The notes below the pieces were generated by a model. That model saw nothing but the letters and a program-made list of their open reading frames with translations, was not told where the DNA came from and did no database searches. A DNA stretch of 16,566 nucleotides from a candidate division TM6 bacterium UASB124 (lineage in GTDB: Bacteria; Dependentiae; Babeliae; Babeliales; RVW-14): positions 138,078-154,643 of the forward strand of contig LDIV01000003.1 of the NCBI GenBank assembly GCA_001468855.1, given 5' to 3'. Shown one piece after another: positions 6,492-13,424 of this stretch. The position numbers and the translations under genes are program-made. Within the stretch, counting starts at the first letter, position 1. Each line of letters begins with the position of its first letter.

Positions 6492-7754
6492 TTATGTAGA
6501 AGGCATCATAGGAGCCGCTTCTTTGGGCGCTTCTTGTTCCTGCGTTGGTAGGGTAGTCGGCATTGATGGTGTAGGAGCCGATTCTTCTTCCGGCTGTGTT
6601 TGCGTGGAAGGCATTGTTGTGAGTGGGGATGTGGTTGGTTGGCTTGGAACAGATTCTGCTTTTGGCGCAGTTGGCTGTGGTAAAGGTTTTGTTTTAATGA
6701 TTGTCGGAACTTCTGGTCCAAGAACCTTAAGCTTGAGCCATTTCCATAGATCGACAAACTTTTGGCTAATTACGTTCCACTGTTCGTAGAGTTTTTCTTG
6801 CCATGTTAACGGTTTCTTTATTTTGGCTGGAGCCGCAGGTTCTTTTGCTACTTGCTCAGCTTCCTCACGTTTCAGTTTGAGTTCTTTTAGCTTAAGAGCT
6901 TCAACTCGTTCTGATCTGTTTTTTATAAATATACCGTCATTTTCAATTTTTTTAATTTGGTCTTGGGTGATTGCGATTTGTTTTTTTATTGTTTCGATAA
7001 CGGATTCGAAATCTTTAAAGAGATCGTCTTTAAGGTACGATTGTATATTTTTAAGTTTTTCGAATATGTTTTTAAGTTCGTAATAACTTGTACGAGCTTT
7101 ATTGTGATCTATTATATTCCAAAGTTCATCGGTAAGTACTTTGGCTCTGTTTGCATCTTCATGAATTTTATTAATATATTCATCCATGCGTTTGATACGA
7201 TCAGCAAGAGAGTGGTCCAAATCTTCTATCGACTTCATATCAAGTTTGAGTTGTTCAAGCTGTTGTTTGGAGGATTTGATAGATTCTTCAAGAACATCTA
7301 TTTTCGCTTGAAGATCAGAATCTCTTTGATCACCTTCCTGGGGGATGAGCGTTGCGATATCTTTTTTACGTTTTTTATCAAGAAAACGTAAAATGCTATC
7401 AAATAACTCCTGAACTTTACCTTCTTCTAGGCCTAGTTGCTTATAATAGGCATCAAGTATTTCATCTGCCTCATTTTGTTTGTCCATGTAAAGTTTGCGT
7501 ACGGATTCTATTTGAACTGTTATTTCTTGAATATCGTTATTGACTTCATTTGCTTTGATAAGAAAGTCTCGTTTTTTTACCCAATTCCCCTGTACGCCTA
7601 TTTTTTCAATAGATTCAACAGTTTCAGGCCCAGCTGTTGCGGGTGGCGTTGATGCTGGTGGCATGGCGTGTGCGGAAAGAAAGAGAAACAGCGGCCATAA
7701 ATACATAATGAACAAATTTTTTTCTCTTATATATCTAAATTGCTGTTTCTTCAT
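6492..7754 (-). CDS. Exported coiled-coil protein with Pro/Thr-rich tail, relative of the next gene downstream
   Basis: 420 residues. A long basic n-region and the hydrophobic run IMYLWPLFLFLSAHA give a signal peptide of about 30 residues, after which the mature protein would begin MPPAS. Residues about 60-325 are highly charged with heptad spacing (many Lys, Glu, Ile, Leu) and should form extended coiled coils. Residues about 336-353 form a Trp-rich amphipathic helix ending KLKVLGPEVP, followed by a Pro/Thr/Ser-rich tail ending MPST. The downstream gene shows the same features: mature start MPTAS, KGKLFGPTEIP and end MPTT. AGGA lies 6-7 bases before the ATG. The gene starts 24 bases after the split-barrel gene and is probably transcribed with it. 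Function unknown. Confidence 0.85.
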   Translation of the reverse strand: MKKQQFRYIREKNLFIMYLWPLFLFLSAHAMPPASTPPATAGPETVESIEKIGVQGNWVKKRDFLIKANEVNNDIQEITVQIESVRKLYMDKQNEADEILDAYYKQLGLEEGKVQELFDSILRFLDKKRKKDIATLIPQEGDQRDSDLQAKIDVLEESIKSSKQQLEQLKLDMKSIEDLDHSLADRIKRMDEYINKIHEDANRAKVLTDELWNIIDHNKARTSYYELKNIFEKLKNIQSYLKDDLFKDFESVIETIKKQIAITQDQIKKIENDGIFIKNRSERVEALKLKELKLKREEAEQVAKEPAAPAKIKKPLTWQEKLYEQWNVISQKFVDLWKWLKLKVLGPEVPTIIKTKPLPQPTAPKAESVPSQPTTSPLTTMPSTQTQPEEESAPTPSMPTTLPTQEQEAPKEAAPMMPST

Positions 7755-7778
7755 TTCTCATCCTACTCAATTTTAAAA

Positions 7779-8240
7779 TTATAATGTTTTTGCAAGGTCC
7801 CTAAGTTCTTTATAAAGACTCTTAAGAAGTTCTTCAGCTTCGCTTGAGGTATAGCTCCACTGAACTCCTTGTTCTACTTTTGTTAAAATAGAACGATCTG
7901 ATTTTATGTCAATAATGTCAATACGTACAACGTTCATTAAAGGGTGTACGCTTGATGGAGCTCGAACAACTCCTGCTCTGCCCAACACGCTGTAAGCGAT
8001 GTTGTTTTCGCCCAAAATGCAGATCATGACCTTCTTTTGCCATACCATATTGTGATAGCCTGTATGTTCTTTATGAATACTCATTAGGAGGCTTTCTTGC
8101 CCCTTGGGATAGATACATTGAATGGGTGTTGTATTAGGAATGCCTTTTTCGGAGAAAGTTGCAAGAATTCCCAGACAATGTTCTTTTTTCATAAATTCAA
8201 TTAAATCATCAGGCAACTTTACCCCAACATGTTTTGCCAT
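7779..8240 (-). CDS. Pyridoxamine 5'-phosphate oxidase-like split-barrel (FMN-binding) protein
   Basis: 153 residues, a typical length for the single-domain split-barrel flavin family. The N-terminal part has the family's opening pattern: a short helix, then LGILATFSEKGIPNTTPI (about 23-40), where a strand is followed by a Gly-x-Pro turn, and later MSIHKEHTGYHNM and KVMICILGENNIAYSVLGRAG. Members bind FMN, F420 or heme and often reduce small molecules; the substrate cannot be told here, and a true PdxH is unlikely because the substrate-binding C-terminus is absent. AAGGT lies about 10 bases upstream of the ATG. It lies 109 bases after hemW and just before the coiled-coil gene. Confidence 0.75.
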   Translation of the reverse strand: MAKHVGVKLPDDLIEFMKKEHCLGILATFSEKGIPNTTPIQCIYPKGQESLLMSIHKEHTGYHNMVWQKKVMICILGENNIAYSVLGRAGVVRAPSSVHPLMNVVRIDIIDIKSDRSILTKVEQGVQWSYTSSEAEELLKSLYKELRDLAKTL

Positions 8241-8349
8241 AGCTTTTTGTACCTTACATGTTATGTGGCCGAACTTATAACCTAAACCATTAGCACGTTA
8301 AAATGCGCTATCGATATTCTCATGATGTGTATTAACTTTGGTGTTGTTG

Positions 8350-9519
8350 TTACTTTGTTTTTTGTGAACACGATAATAATTGTGTGATAATTTCATTTTC
8401 TAAAACCATTCCTTTAACCGTTAAACAAATCGTGTTGTTTTGTATTTCTAATAATCCTGCACTGACAAGCTGTAAAACTGTCTCGTTAAACTGGTTAATG
8501 TTATGGGTACTTTCAAAGTATACCATACGTTGCAAGTCAAATCCTGTTTTTTGTCGCAAATCTAGCATCAGTAGCTCTAAGAACTCTTGTTCTTGCGTTA
8601 ATATTTCATAGGTATTGGAGACGTAAAAGATCGATCCATTGCTGCTTGCAAGATATTGACCAAGATTATTGGTATTCGTTGTTCGTTCTTTTCCGTCAAA
8701 TGATGCAGCGCTTATACCAAAACCCTTATATGGTTTACGATTCCAATACGCTAAATTGTGCTGAGAAGTATACCCTTTTTTTGCAAAATTTGAAATTTCG
8801 TATTGATAAAAACCGCGTTTTTCTAATGAATTTACCGTTTGGTTGTAAAGATCGACAATGAATTGATCATCCTCAAGAGTTGTCAATCCTTGCTGTAAAT
8901 CGAAAAACAGAGGGGTTTTTTCATGTATAGTCAAAAAATAAATAGAAATATGTTTGATGGGCCATGATAATGTTTGTTCCAGGTTGTCAAACCATGCCGA
9001 GGTAGTGACTCCTGGCAGTCCTAATATCAAATCGACTGAGATGTTATCAAAATATTTAGGGGCGATTGTGATTGCATTGAAGACGTCTCGTGTACGTTGG
9101 CGACGATTGAGTTTGAGTAAAACATCGTCATTGAGGCATTGTATGCCCAAACTGAGTCTGCTTATGCCATGTTCTCGCCATTGTTCCATACGTTCTTCTG
9201 TAATATCGGTTGGATTGGATTCGATAGTTACTTCTTGGAGCGATGAGCAATTGTAATTATTTTTGAGTGTTGTAAATAATTCATTGAAAAGATGTAATGG
9301 ATAAAGGCTTGGGGTTCCGCCACCCAAAAAAATTGTTGTAATTGGTTGCTTATTGGATTTTTCATATTGCTGAGCATATGCTTCTATTTCTTTACAGAGG
9401 ATACGATGATATGCGTCATGGTAAGCATCATGACGTTCAAAGGCGACAAAGTCACAATAACGGCATTTTGTATGACAAAATGGCCAATGTATATAAAGAT
9501 GTTGCGCAATATTCTTCAT
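8350..9519 (-). CDS. hemW: Radical SAM heme chaperone HemW (coproporphyrinogen oxidase-like)
   Basis: 389 residues. The radical SAM iron-sulfur motif CHTKCRYCDF places three cysteines at 15, 19 and 22. The position two after the last Cys is Phe, as in HemW, where true HemN coproporphyrinogen dehydrogenases have a fourth Cys. Other marks are the SAM-binding LGGGTPSLYP (65-74), ESNP (100-103), GLPG (167-170) and the HemW hallmark HNLAYW (254-259). HemW proteins bind heme and hand it to respiratory enzymes. The start is only 2 bases after the stop of the membrane-protein gene and has no visible ribosome binding site, so translation is probably coupled. It is the last gene of the serS-DUF58-DUF4381-hemW unit. 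Confidence 0.9.
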   Translation of the reverse strand: MKNIAQHLYIHWPFCHTKCRYCDFVAFERHDAYHDAYHRILCKEIEAYAQQYEKSNKQPITTIFLGGGTPSLYPLHLFNELFTTLKNNYNCSSLQEVTIESNPTDITEERMEQWREHGISRLSLGIQCLNDDVLLKLNRRQRTRDVFNAITIAPKYFDNISVDLILGLPGVTTSAWFDNLEQTLSWPIKHISIYFLTIHEKTPLFFDLQQGLTTLEDDQFIVDLYNQTVNSLEKRGFYQYEISNFAKKGYTSQHNLAYWNRKPYKGFGISAASFDGKERTTNTNNLGQYLASSNGSIFYVSNTYEILTQEQEFLELLMLDLRQKTGFDLQRMVYFESTHNINQFNETVLQLVSAGLLEIQNNTICLTVKGMVLENEIITQLLSCSQKTK

Positions 9520-9521
9520 AA

Positions 9522-10037
9522 TTATTTGTGACTTTGGGTGTTGGATTGAGGATTAGGGGCTGTCCGAATGATCATAGAATGTATCATTTTCAAATCGGTT
9601 TCGGCTTGCGATTTTAATACATCCATATTGGCGAATTTAATCCACAAGGCGCCTTCGGAAATTTTTTTAAGCATATCGACGATATCTTGATCGAACCGTT
9701 GTTGCTCTAGTAATTCTATAAGTTCGACATCGGTTTTATCTATCGTTTGCCAGGTGTAACGTTTGTGTAAATAAGTTTTAATGATGGCGGTAAGGGTAAA
9801 ATAAAATTTTTTAAAATCATCTTTATTGTTGTAATGTGCCAGTGTGAGTTTGCTGAGTTCTAGTTGCGCCCATTCCCATGCGGTTAATGGTCTTTTTTTT
9901 ATACGTAGATACAGCCAGATACCAAGTGCAAGCAATGAGATAAGCACTACGGCTACGATGATTTTAAACCATAATGACTGCCAAAATGGTGGATAATAAT
10001 ATTCATAAATATCATCATAAAATTCTATTGGAGTCAT
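9522..10037 (-). CDS. DUF4381-like membrane protein of a Bat/MoxR-type locus
   Basis: 171 residues. A short N-terminal segment ending YYYPPFW is followed by one membrane helix (about 24-45) and then a basic stop (RIKKRP). The cytoplasmic part is helical: FYFTLTAIIKTYLHKRY, then ELIELLEQ, then ALWIKFAN, matching the pattern in DUF4381 proteins beside DUF58 genes, where a Tyr-Leu-x-x-Arg helix is followed by a (D/L)xxKFA segment. Strong ribosome binding site AAGGAGG 10 bases before the ATG. It starts 1 base after the DUF58 stop. The likely role, by family context, is a membrane partner of the DUF58 protein in envelope or stress functions. Confidence 0.72.
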   Translation of the reverse strand: MTPIEFYDDIYEYYYPPFWQSLWFKIIVAVVLISLLALGIWLYLRIKKRPLTAWEWAQLELSKLTLAHYNNKDDFKKFYFTLTAIIKTYLHKRYTWQTIDKTDVELIELLEQQRFDQDIVDMLKKISEGALWIKFANMDVLKSQAETDLKMIHSMIIRTAPNPQSNTQSHK

Positions 10038-10038
10038 A

Positions 10039-10932
10039 TTAAATTTGCCTCCTTATTCGTTGGTGAAAGAATTTTATTAATGGATTGATGAATGGTTGTG
10101 CGACTGTCAGATCAAGAAGGTCTATGCGATATTTTTCAAACATACGTTTTTGTTCTACGAGTCGTACTTGTAGGAGATTGTTAAGAGTCTGTCCCGTATT
10201 GCTTTTTGTTCGGGTATCAATGACTAGTGTTGTATCCGTTTCATTGTCATAGATATCGAGCATACCAATATTGCCAAGAACTTGTTCACATTGATCAAGT
10301 ATTCTGATACAGACCAAGTCGTATTCGCAACGAGCGACACGTAAAAGTTTTTGATAATCGGAGGTGTAGTCAATCCAGTCGGAAATCATGAAGACAACGG
10401 CATTGCGTTTTTTAAGTTTGATCAAATGACTTAATGCCGAGGCCATATTGGTTTGTTTATTGCGTGGTTTGAGTGAAAAAATACTTTCTATGATTTTACC
10501 AATATGTACATTGCCTTTGCTTGGGGGAATCCATTGCTCAATGGTATCAGAAAAAAATAGGGCGCCGACTTTGTCTTTGTTTTCACTTGCAATGAATGCA
10601 AGCGTACCTGCCAACTGTGCAACGGTTTCTGCGCGCAATTCTTGCTGTGAAGAATATTGTGTTGAGGCTGATACATCTATGGCTAGAATAACTGTTCGTT
10701 CTCGTTCTTCGACGAATTGTTTAACCATGATTTTGTTCATTTTAGCCGAACTTAGCCAATCAATAGCTCTGACATCATCGCCCATGTTATATTCGCGAAT
10801 TTGATGAAATTCTAAACCTGTACCTTTGAATGCGGAGAGATAATCTCCTGCGATGGTACTTTGCATAATACGCTTGGTGTGAATTTTGATCTTTTTAATT
10901 TTATTATGTATGGATTGGTTGATCATGGGCAT
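10039..10932 (-). CDS. DUF58 protein with von Willebrand factor A domain
   Basis: 297 residues. The DUF58 signature is intact at 33-59: SAFKGTGLEF, then REYNMGDDVRAIDW. A vWA domain follows with its metal-ion site complete: DVSAS (86-90), Thr161 in KQTNMASAL and Asp185 in ISDW. DUF58 proteins partner with MoxR AAA+ ATPases and are proposed to act as metal-dependent scaffolds in complex assembly or envelope stress. The gene begins directly after the serS stop codon; with no good ribosome binding site it relies on coupling. A second ATG two codons in (10926) is an alternative start. No MoxR gene is adjacent. Confidence 0.92.
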   Translation of the reverse strand: MPMINQSIHNKIKKIKIHTKRIMQSTIAGDYLSAFKGTGLEFHQIREYNMGDDVRAIDWLSSAKMNKIMVKQFVEERERTVILAIDVSASTQYSSQQELRAETVAQLAGTLAFIASENKDKVGALFFSDTIEQWIPPSKGNVHIGKIIESIFSLKPRNKQTNMASALSHLIKLKKRNAVVFMISDWIDYTSDYQKLLRVARCEYDLVCIRILDQCEQVLGNIGMLDIYDNETDTTLVIDTRTKSNTGQTLNNLLQVRLVEQKRMFEKYRIDLLDLTVAQPFINPLIKFFHQRIRRQI

Positions 10933-12174
10933 CTACCATAAAATATCGATTTCTTTTTGTAAAATGGCTGGCAATTTAATGGAACCATCCTCTTGTTGAT
11001 AATTTTCCATTAAAGCGATCATGAGACGAGGTAGTGCAAGCGAAGATGCATTGAGTGTGTGAGCCAATTGTGGTTTGGTATCTGTGGCTTTACGGTAACG
11101 AATGTGTGAACGACGTGCTTGAAAATCGGTGCAGTTGCTACATGAGGAGACTTCGTAGTAACGACCCTGGCCAGGAAGCCATACTTCAATATCGAAAGTT
11201 TTTGCTGATGCAAATGAACAATCTTGCGTGGCGAGCATACTTACCTGATAGTGGAGTCCTAATTGTTGTAAAATTTTTTCAGCACAGGCAACCATGTGTT
11301 CAAGTTCTTCGTATGATTTTTCAGGTTCACAGATGGAGTAGATCTCAACTTTTTCAAATTGATGAATGCGGATAAGCCCTCGTTCAGTGGCTCCATAAGT
11401 TCCGGCTTCACGTCTAAAACAGCTGGTCCATGATGTCATTCGCATTGGTAATTGTTCGGCTGAAAGAATTTTGTCTGCAAAAATATTAGTCAGGCTGACC
11501 TCTGCGGTTGGGATCAAACACAAATTTTCATCGACAATTTTGTAAAAATCACCGGCAAATTTAGGTAAGTTGCTTGAATTGTAGAGGCCTTTTTCTGTAA
11601 TAAGATAAGGAGGGAGTATTGGCTCAAAACCGTGAGAGACGTTGTTTTTAAGCATCAAACGAGTAAGTGCATAAATAATCTTTGTTCCCATATTGCGGTA
11701 GAGTACAAAGCCTGAACCGCTCATGGATGCTGCAATATCCATATCAAACCATTTGTTTTTTTCGTTAAGCTCCAAATGATTTTTAATAGGAAATGAATGA
11801 GTTGGTTTTTTACCGATGGTTCTGACAACTTTATTAGATTCTTTATTGCCGATTGGTAGATCAGGGTTAGGTATGTTGGGGCAGGTAAGCCACAAGGTAT
11901 TGAGCTCTTTTTCTCGTGCTTCAAGTTCAGCTTCCTTGGCCTTGAGCGCCTTTCCAATAGAAATTGATTTTTCGCGAACTTCGGGGGTCAGGCCTTGGGG
12001 CCCTAACGCGGCAAGAGAATTTTTTTCTTTTCTAAGGTTTTCGACATCTATCCGTAATGTGCGGACTGCCAAATCATGCTCAATCAGCTTATCTACAGGG
12101 AAGTTTGGTTCTTTACGCAAAATAAGCTCTTTAAGATGAGCAGTATTCTCTTTGAGAAGCGTTAAATCAATCAT
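10933..12174 (-). CDS. serS: Seryl-tRNA synthetase
   Basis: 413 residues. It charges tRNA-Ser with serine in the cytoplasm. The N-terminal 100 residues form the long antiparallel coiled-coil arm that grips the tRNA. The class II core shows TAEVSLT (223-229), motif 2 FRREAGTYG with RIHQFEKVE (253-276), EVWLPGQGRYYEVSSCSNC (330-348) and FQARR. Motif 3 reads LNASSLALPR (374-383), where many bacterial enzymes have LNGSGLAVGR; the ALPR form recalls mitochondrial-type enzymes. The frame is open up to an ATG at 12225, but the ATG at 12174 has GGAG five bases upstream and gives the normal MIDLTLLKEN beginning. It heads the operon with the DUF58, DUF4381 and hemW genes. Confidence 0.95.
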   Translation of the reverse strand: MIDLTLLKENTAHLKELILRKEPNFPVDKLIEHDLAVRTLRIDVENLRKEKNSLAALGPQGLTPEVREKSISIGKALKAKEAELEAREKELNTLWLTCPNIPNPDLPIGNKESNKVVRTIGKKPTHSFPIKNHLELNEKNKWFDMDIAASMSGSGFVLYRNMGTKIIYALTRLMLKNNVSHGFEPILPPYLITEKGLYNSSNLPKFAGDFYKIVDENLCLIPTAEVSLTNIFADKILSAEQLPMRMTSWTSCFRREAGTYGATERGLIRIHQFEKVEIYSICEPEKSYEELEHMVACAEKILQQLGLHYQVSMLATQDCSFASAKTFDIEVWLPGQGRYYEVSSCSNCTDFQARRSHIRYRKATDTKPQLAHTLNASSLALPRLMIALMENYQQEDGSIKLPAILQKEIDILW

Positions 12175-12179
12175 TTTTG

Positions 12180-12183
12180 CTCC
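12180..12183 (-). promoter_or_regulatory. Ribosome binding site deciding the serS start
   Basis: GGAG on the minus strand, five bases before the ATG at 12174. It favours that start over the in-frame ATG 17 codons upstream. Confidence 0.7.
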
Positions 12184-12198
12184 ACAGATAATTTTTTT

Positions 12199-12284
12199 TG
12201 TTTTACAAATGAGTTGTATTATCAATTTGTACTTTATATAACAACGCCGTTAGGGGGCTTTTGCAACATGTTTTTCAAATGAGT
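12199..12284 (+). repeat. Direct repeat of 16 bases in the divergent promoter region
   Basis: TGTTTTACAAATGAGT (12199-12214) and TGTTTTTCAAATGAGT (12269-12284) differ at one position and start 70 bases apart. Each copy runs into a -10-like hexamer (TATTAT at 12217-12222, TATGAT at 12284-12289). They may be a duplicated promoter element or paired binding sites. Confidence 0.55.
12238..12266 (-). promoter_or_regulatory. Candidate promoter for the serS operon
   Basis: On the minus strand TTGCAA (12261-12266) lies 17 bases from TGTTAT (12238-12243), each matching four of six consensus bases; a TATATAAA overlaps just downstream. TTGCAA is its own reverse complement, so the same hexamer can serve the plus-strand promoter at 12261-12289. 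Weak on sequence alone but well placed, about 65 bases before the serS ATG. Confidence 0.35.
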
Positions 12285-12289
12285 ATGAT
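12261..12289 (+). promoter_or_regulatory. Promoter for the plus-strand exported-protein cluster
   Basis: TTGCAA (12261-12266), a 17-base spacer and TATGAT (12284-12289, five of six consensus bases). It would give an untranslated leader of about 90 bases before the GTG at 12387. A small hairpin (GGGG, loop CAAT, CCCC at 12333-12344) lies in that leader. Confidence 0.5.
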
Positions 12290-12376
12290 AGAACAAGATA
12301 TTACACCAGGATATTTGCAAATTCTAGTAGGCGGGGCAATCCCCCTAATACATTCGTAAATTAAGAACACTTTGAT

Positions 12377-12381
12377 GGAGG
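12377..12381 (+). promoter_or_regulatory. Ribosome binding site deciding a GTG start
   Basis: GGAGG, five bases before the GTG at 12387. The in-frame TTG and ATG at 12372 and 12375 overlap or touch this site and cannot use it. Confidence 0.75.
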
Positions 12382-12386
12382 TCGCA

Positions 12387-12752
12387 GTGAATAAGACTTC
12401 ATTACTTGCTCGGATATTATTAGTTTTAGCATTGTTGGGCATTACTACTGATCAATGTAGGGCCGCATCAGTACCTTTGACGGTAGGGCTTGGTGTTGCT
12501 GCCGGTATTACCGGTGGATTGATATATGCTCATAAAAAAATAATGGATTATTATACGGACCATGAACAGGAGGCTATGGATATTGCTTTGCGTTATGATC
12601 GTTATCATGTAAAGCACGGTGGCCTTAAACCTAAACTTGGCATTTGTGGCTGGCTTAAGAAAAAGTCCTTGGATTTTGCGGCATTATATCATGCTTGCTA
12701 TGGCCATCCCGGTCGTATGATGGCATTCGCCTTATATTTCCATAATTCTTGA
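12387..12752 (+). CDS. Small exported or membrane protein of unknown function
   Basis: 121 residues starting at GTG (12387), chosen because GGAGG sits five bases upstream while the ATG at 12375 runs into that site. Residues 1-26 are a signal peptide (Leu-rich core, DQCRA before ASVP). Residues about 29-47 form a Gly/Ala/Val-rich hydrophobic segment (VGLGVAAGITGGLIY) that could be a membrane helix, followed by a charged, His- and Tyr-rich tail with two late cysteines and CYGHPGRMM. I recognise no family. First gene of a plus-strand trio, all with export signals, set against a minus-strand background. Confidence 0.72.
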   Translation: MNKTSLLARILLVLALLGITTDQCRAASVPLTVGLGVAAGITGGLIYAHKKIMDYYTDHEQEAMDIALRYDRYHVKHGGLKPKLGICGWLKKKSLDFAALYHACYGHPGRMMAFALYFHNS

Positions 12753-12788
12753 TAATTAAAAGTATAAAAATGTGTCCAAAAAATGTGT

Positions 12789-12816
12789 GGGGGGCACACA
12801 AAGAGGGGGAAAGGGG
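12789..12816 (+). other. G-run cluster before the second exported-protein gene
   Basis: Between the first two plus-strand genes the plus strand carries runs of six, five and four G (12789-12794, 12805-12809, 12813-12816), and another run of five at 12863-12867 that forms the ribosome binding site of the next gene. The first run is also the loop of a small hairpin, TGTGTG paired with CACACA (12784-12800). No U-tract follows, so it is not a typical terminator. A G-quadruplex in DNA or mRNA is possible. Confidence 0.4.
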
Positions 12817-12873
12817 AGCGGTAGTGAAGGTGTTGTGAAAAGATTGTGACAATGTGTTTTTAGGGGGATTTTT

Positions 12874-13305
12874 ATGATTAAGAGATTGCTTTTTGTTGGT
12901 ATGCTGGCAAGTAGTCTAACGCTTTCTGCCTATTGTGGATCAAATATTGAGAACGCAAGCAAAAAATTAGATTCATGCCTTGCAGAGATTCAAAAAGAAA
13001 ATGTTCAGGCATATAACCAAATTCATCAGAAACTTACCAATCTTAAAGAGCAGGTTGCGCATGTGAATAACCAGATGGATAAGACTACTGTTGTGCGTAT
13101 ATTTGAAAAGATCATTGAAGTTTGTTGGCTTATAACCAAGACTGTTATAAAAATTGCTTTTGTGATTTCTGCTACTGCTATATTACTCGGTGTTGTGAGC
13201 CTTCTTTATGTAGCTATACCTGCAGGATTTGTGGTGTTTTTAGGGTTATGTTCATTAGGTTGGTACTCAATGGTGATGCATCTGTTTGTATTACACAGTA
13301 TATAG
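12874..13305 (+). CDS. Small exported/membrane protein with coiled coil and two membrane helices
   Basis: 143 residues. A signal sequence (KRLLFVGMLASSLTLSA) is followed by a predicted coiled coil (about 25-70, rich in Lys, Gln, Asn) and a long hydrophobic C-terminal half (about 84-140) that should form two membrane helices separated near YVAIPAG. The order 'signal, soluble coiled coil outside, membrane anchor' fits a periplasmic or surface protein tethered at its C-terminus. AYC after the core is not a proper lipobox because Tyr sits at -1. GGGGG lies six bases before the ATG. A classic terminator follows at 13331. Family not recognised. Confidence 0.78.
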   Translation: MIKRLLFVGMLASSLTLSAYCGSNIENASKKLDSCLAEIQKENVQAYNQIHQKLTNLKEQVAHVNNQMDKTTVVRIFEKIIEVCWLITKTVIKIAFVISATAILLGVVSLLYVAIPAGFVVFLGLCSLGWYSMVMHLFVLHSI

Positions 13306-13330
13306 TCTGTTGATTAAATAATTTCTTCGT

Positions 13331-13364
13331 AGGACTACGTTTTGTAACGTGGTCCTCTTTTTTT
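13331..13364 (+). terminator. Intrinsic terminator after the 143-residue protein gene
   Basis: AGGACTACGTT (13331-13341) pairs with AACGTGGTCCT (13346-13356), an 11-base stem with one G-U pair and a 4-base loop, followed by CTTTTTTTG. It lies 26 bases past the stop codon at 13305. The clearest terminator in the window. Confidence 0.92.
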
Positions 13365-13387
13365 GTCGATGTAAAAAGAGTAAGCTG

Positions 13388-13401
13388 TGATAACTTTATC
13401 A
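13388..13401 (+). promoter_or_regulatory. Palindrome in front of the Cys-rich exported protein gene
   Basis: TGATAA, two bases, TTATCA: a perfect inverted repeat that extends to nine of ten pairs over 13385-13404. It lies about 24 bases before the ATG at 13425 and overlaps a -10-like TATCAT (13397-13402). It could be an operator. No clear -35 accompanies it, so whether a promoter sits here is open. Confidence 0.4.
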
Positions 13402-13424
13402 TAGTTTAGAAGGGAGTTTTTTCT

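Noticed and set aside
6957..7391. 144-codon plus-strand frame with many Phe and Ile
   Set aside because: Lies wholly inside the coiled-coil gene on the other strand; Lys/Glu-rich coding gives Phe/Leu-rich antisense. No family match and no ribosome binding site.
12250..12348. Inverted pair TTAGGGGG and CCCCCTAA flanking the leader of the plus-strand cluster
   Set aside because: Eight bases separated by more than 80 bases, with no conserved context; likely chance, and a local GGGG/CCCC hairpin uses the same bases.
12874..12940. Lipoprotein signal in the 143-residue protein (LSAYC)
   Set aside because: A lipobox needs Gly, Ala or Ser directly before Cys; here it is Tyr. Ordinary signal peptide preferred.
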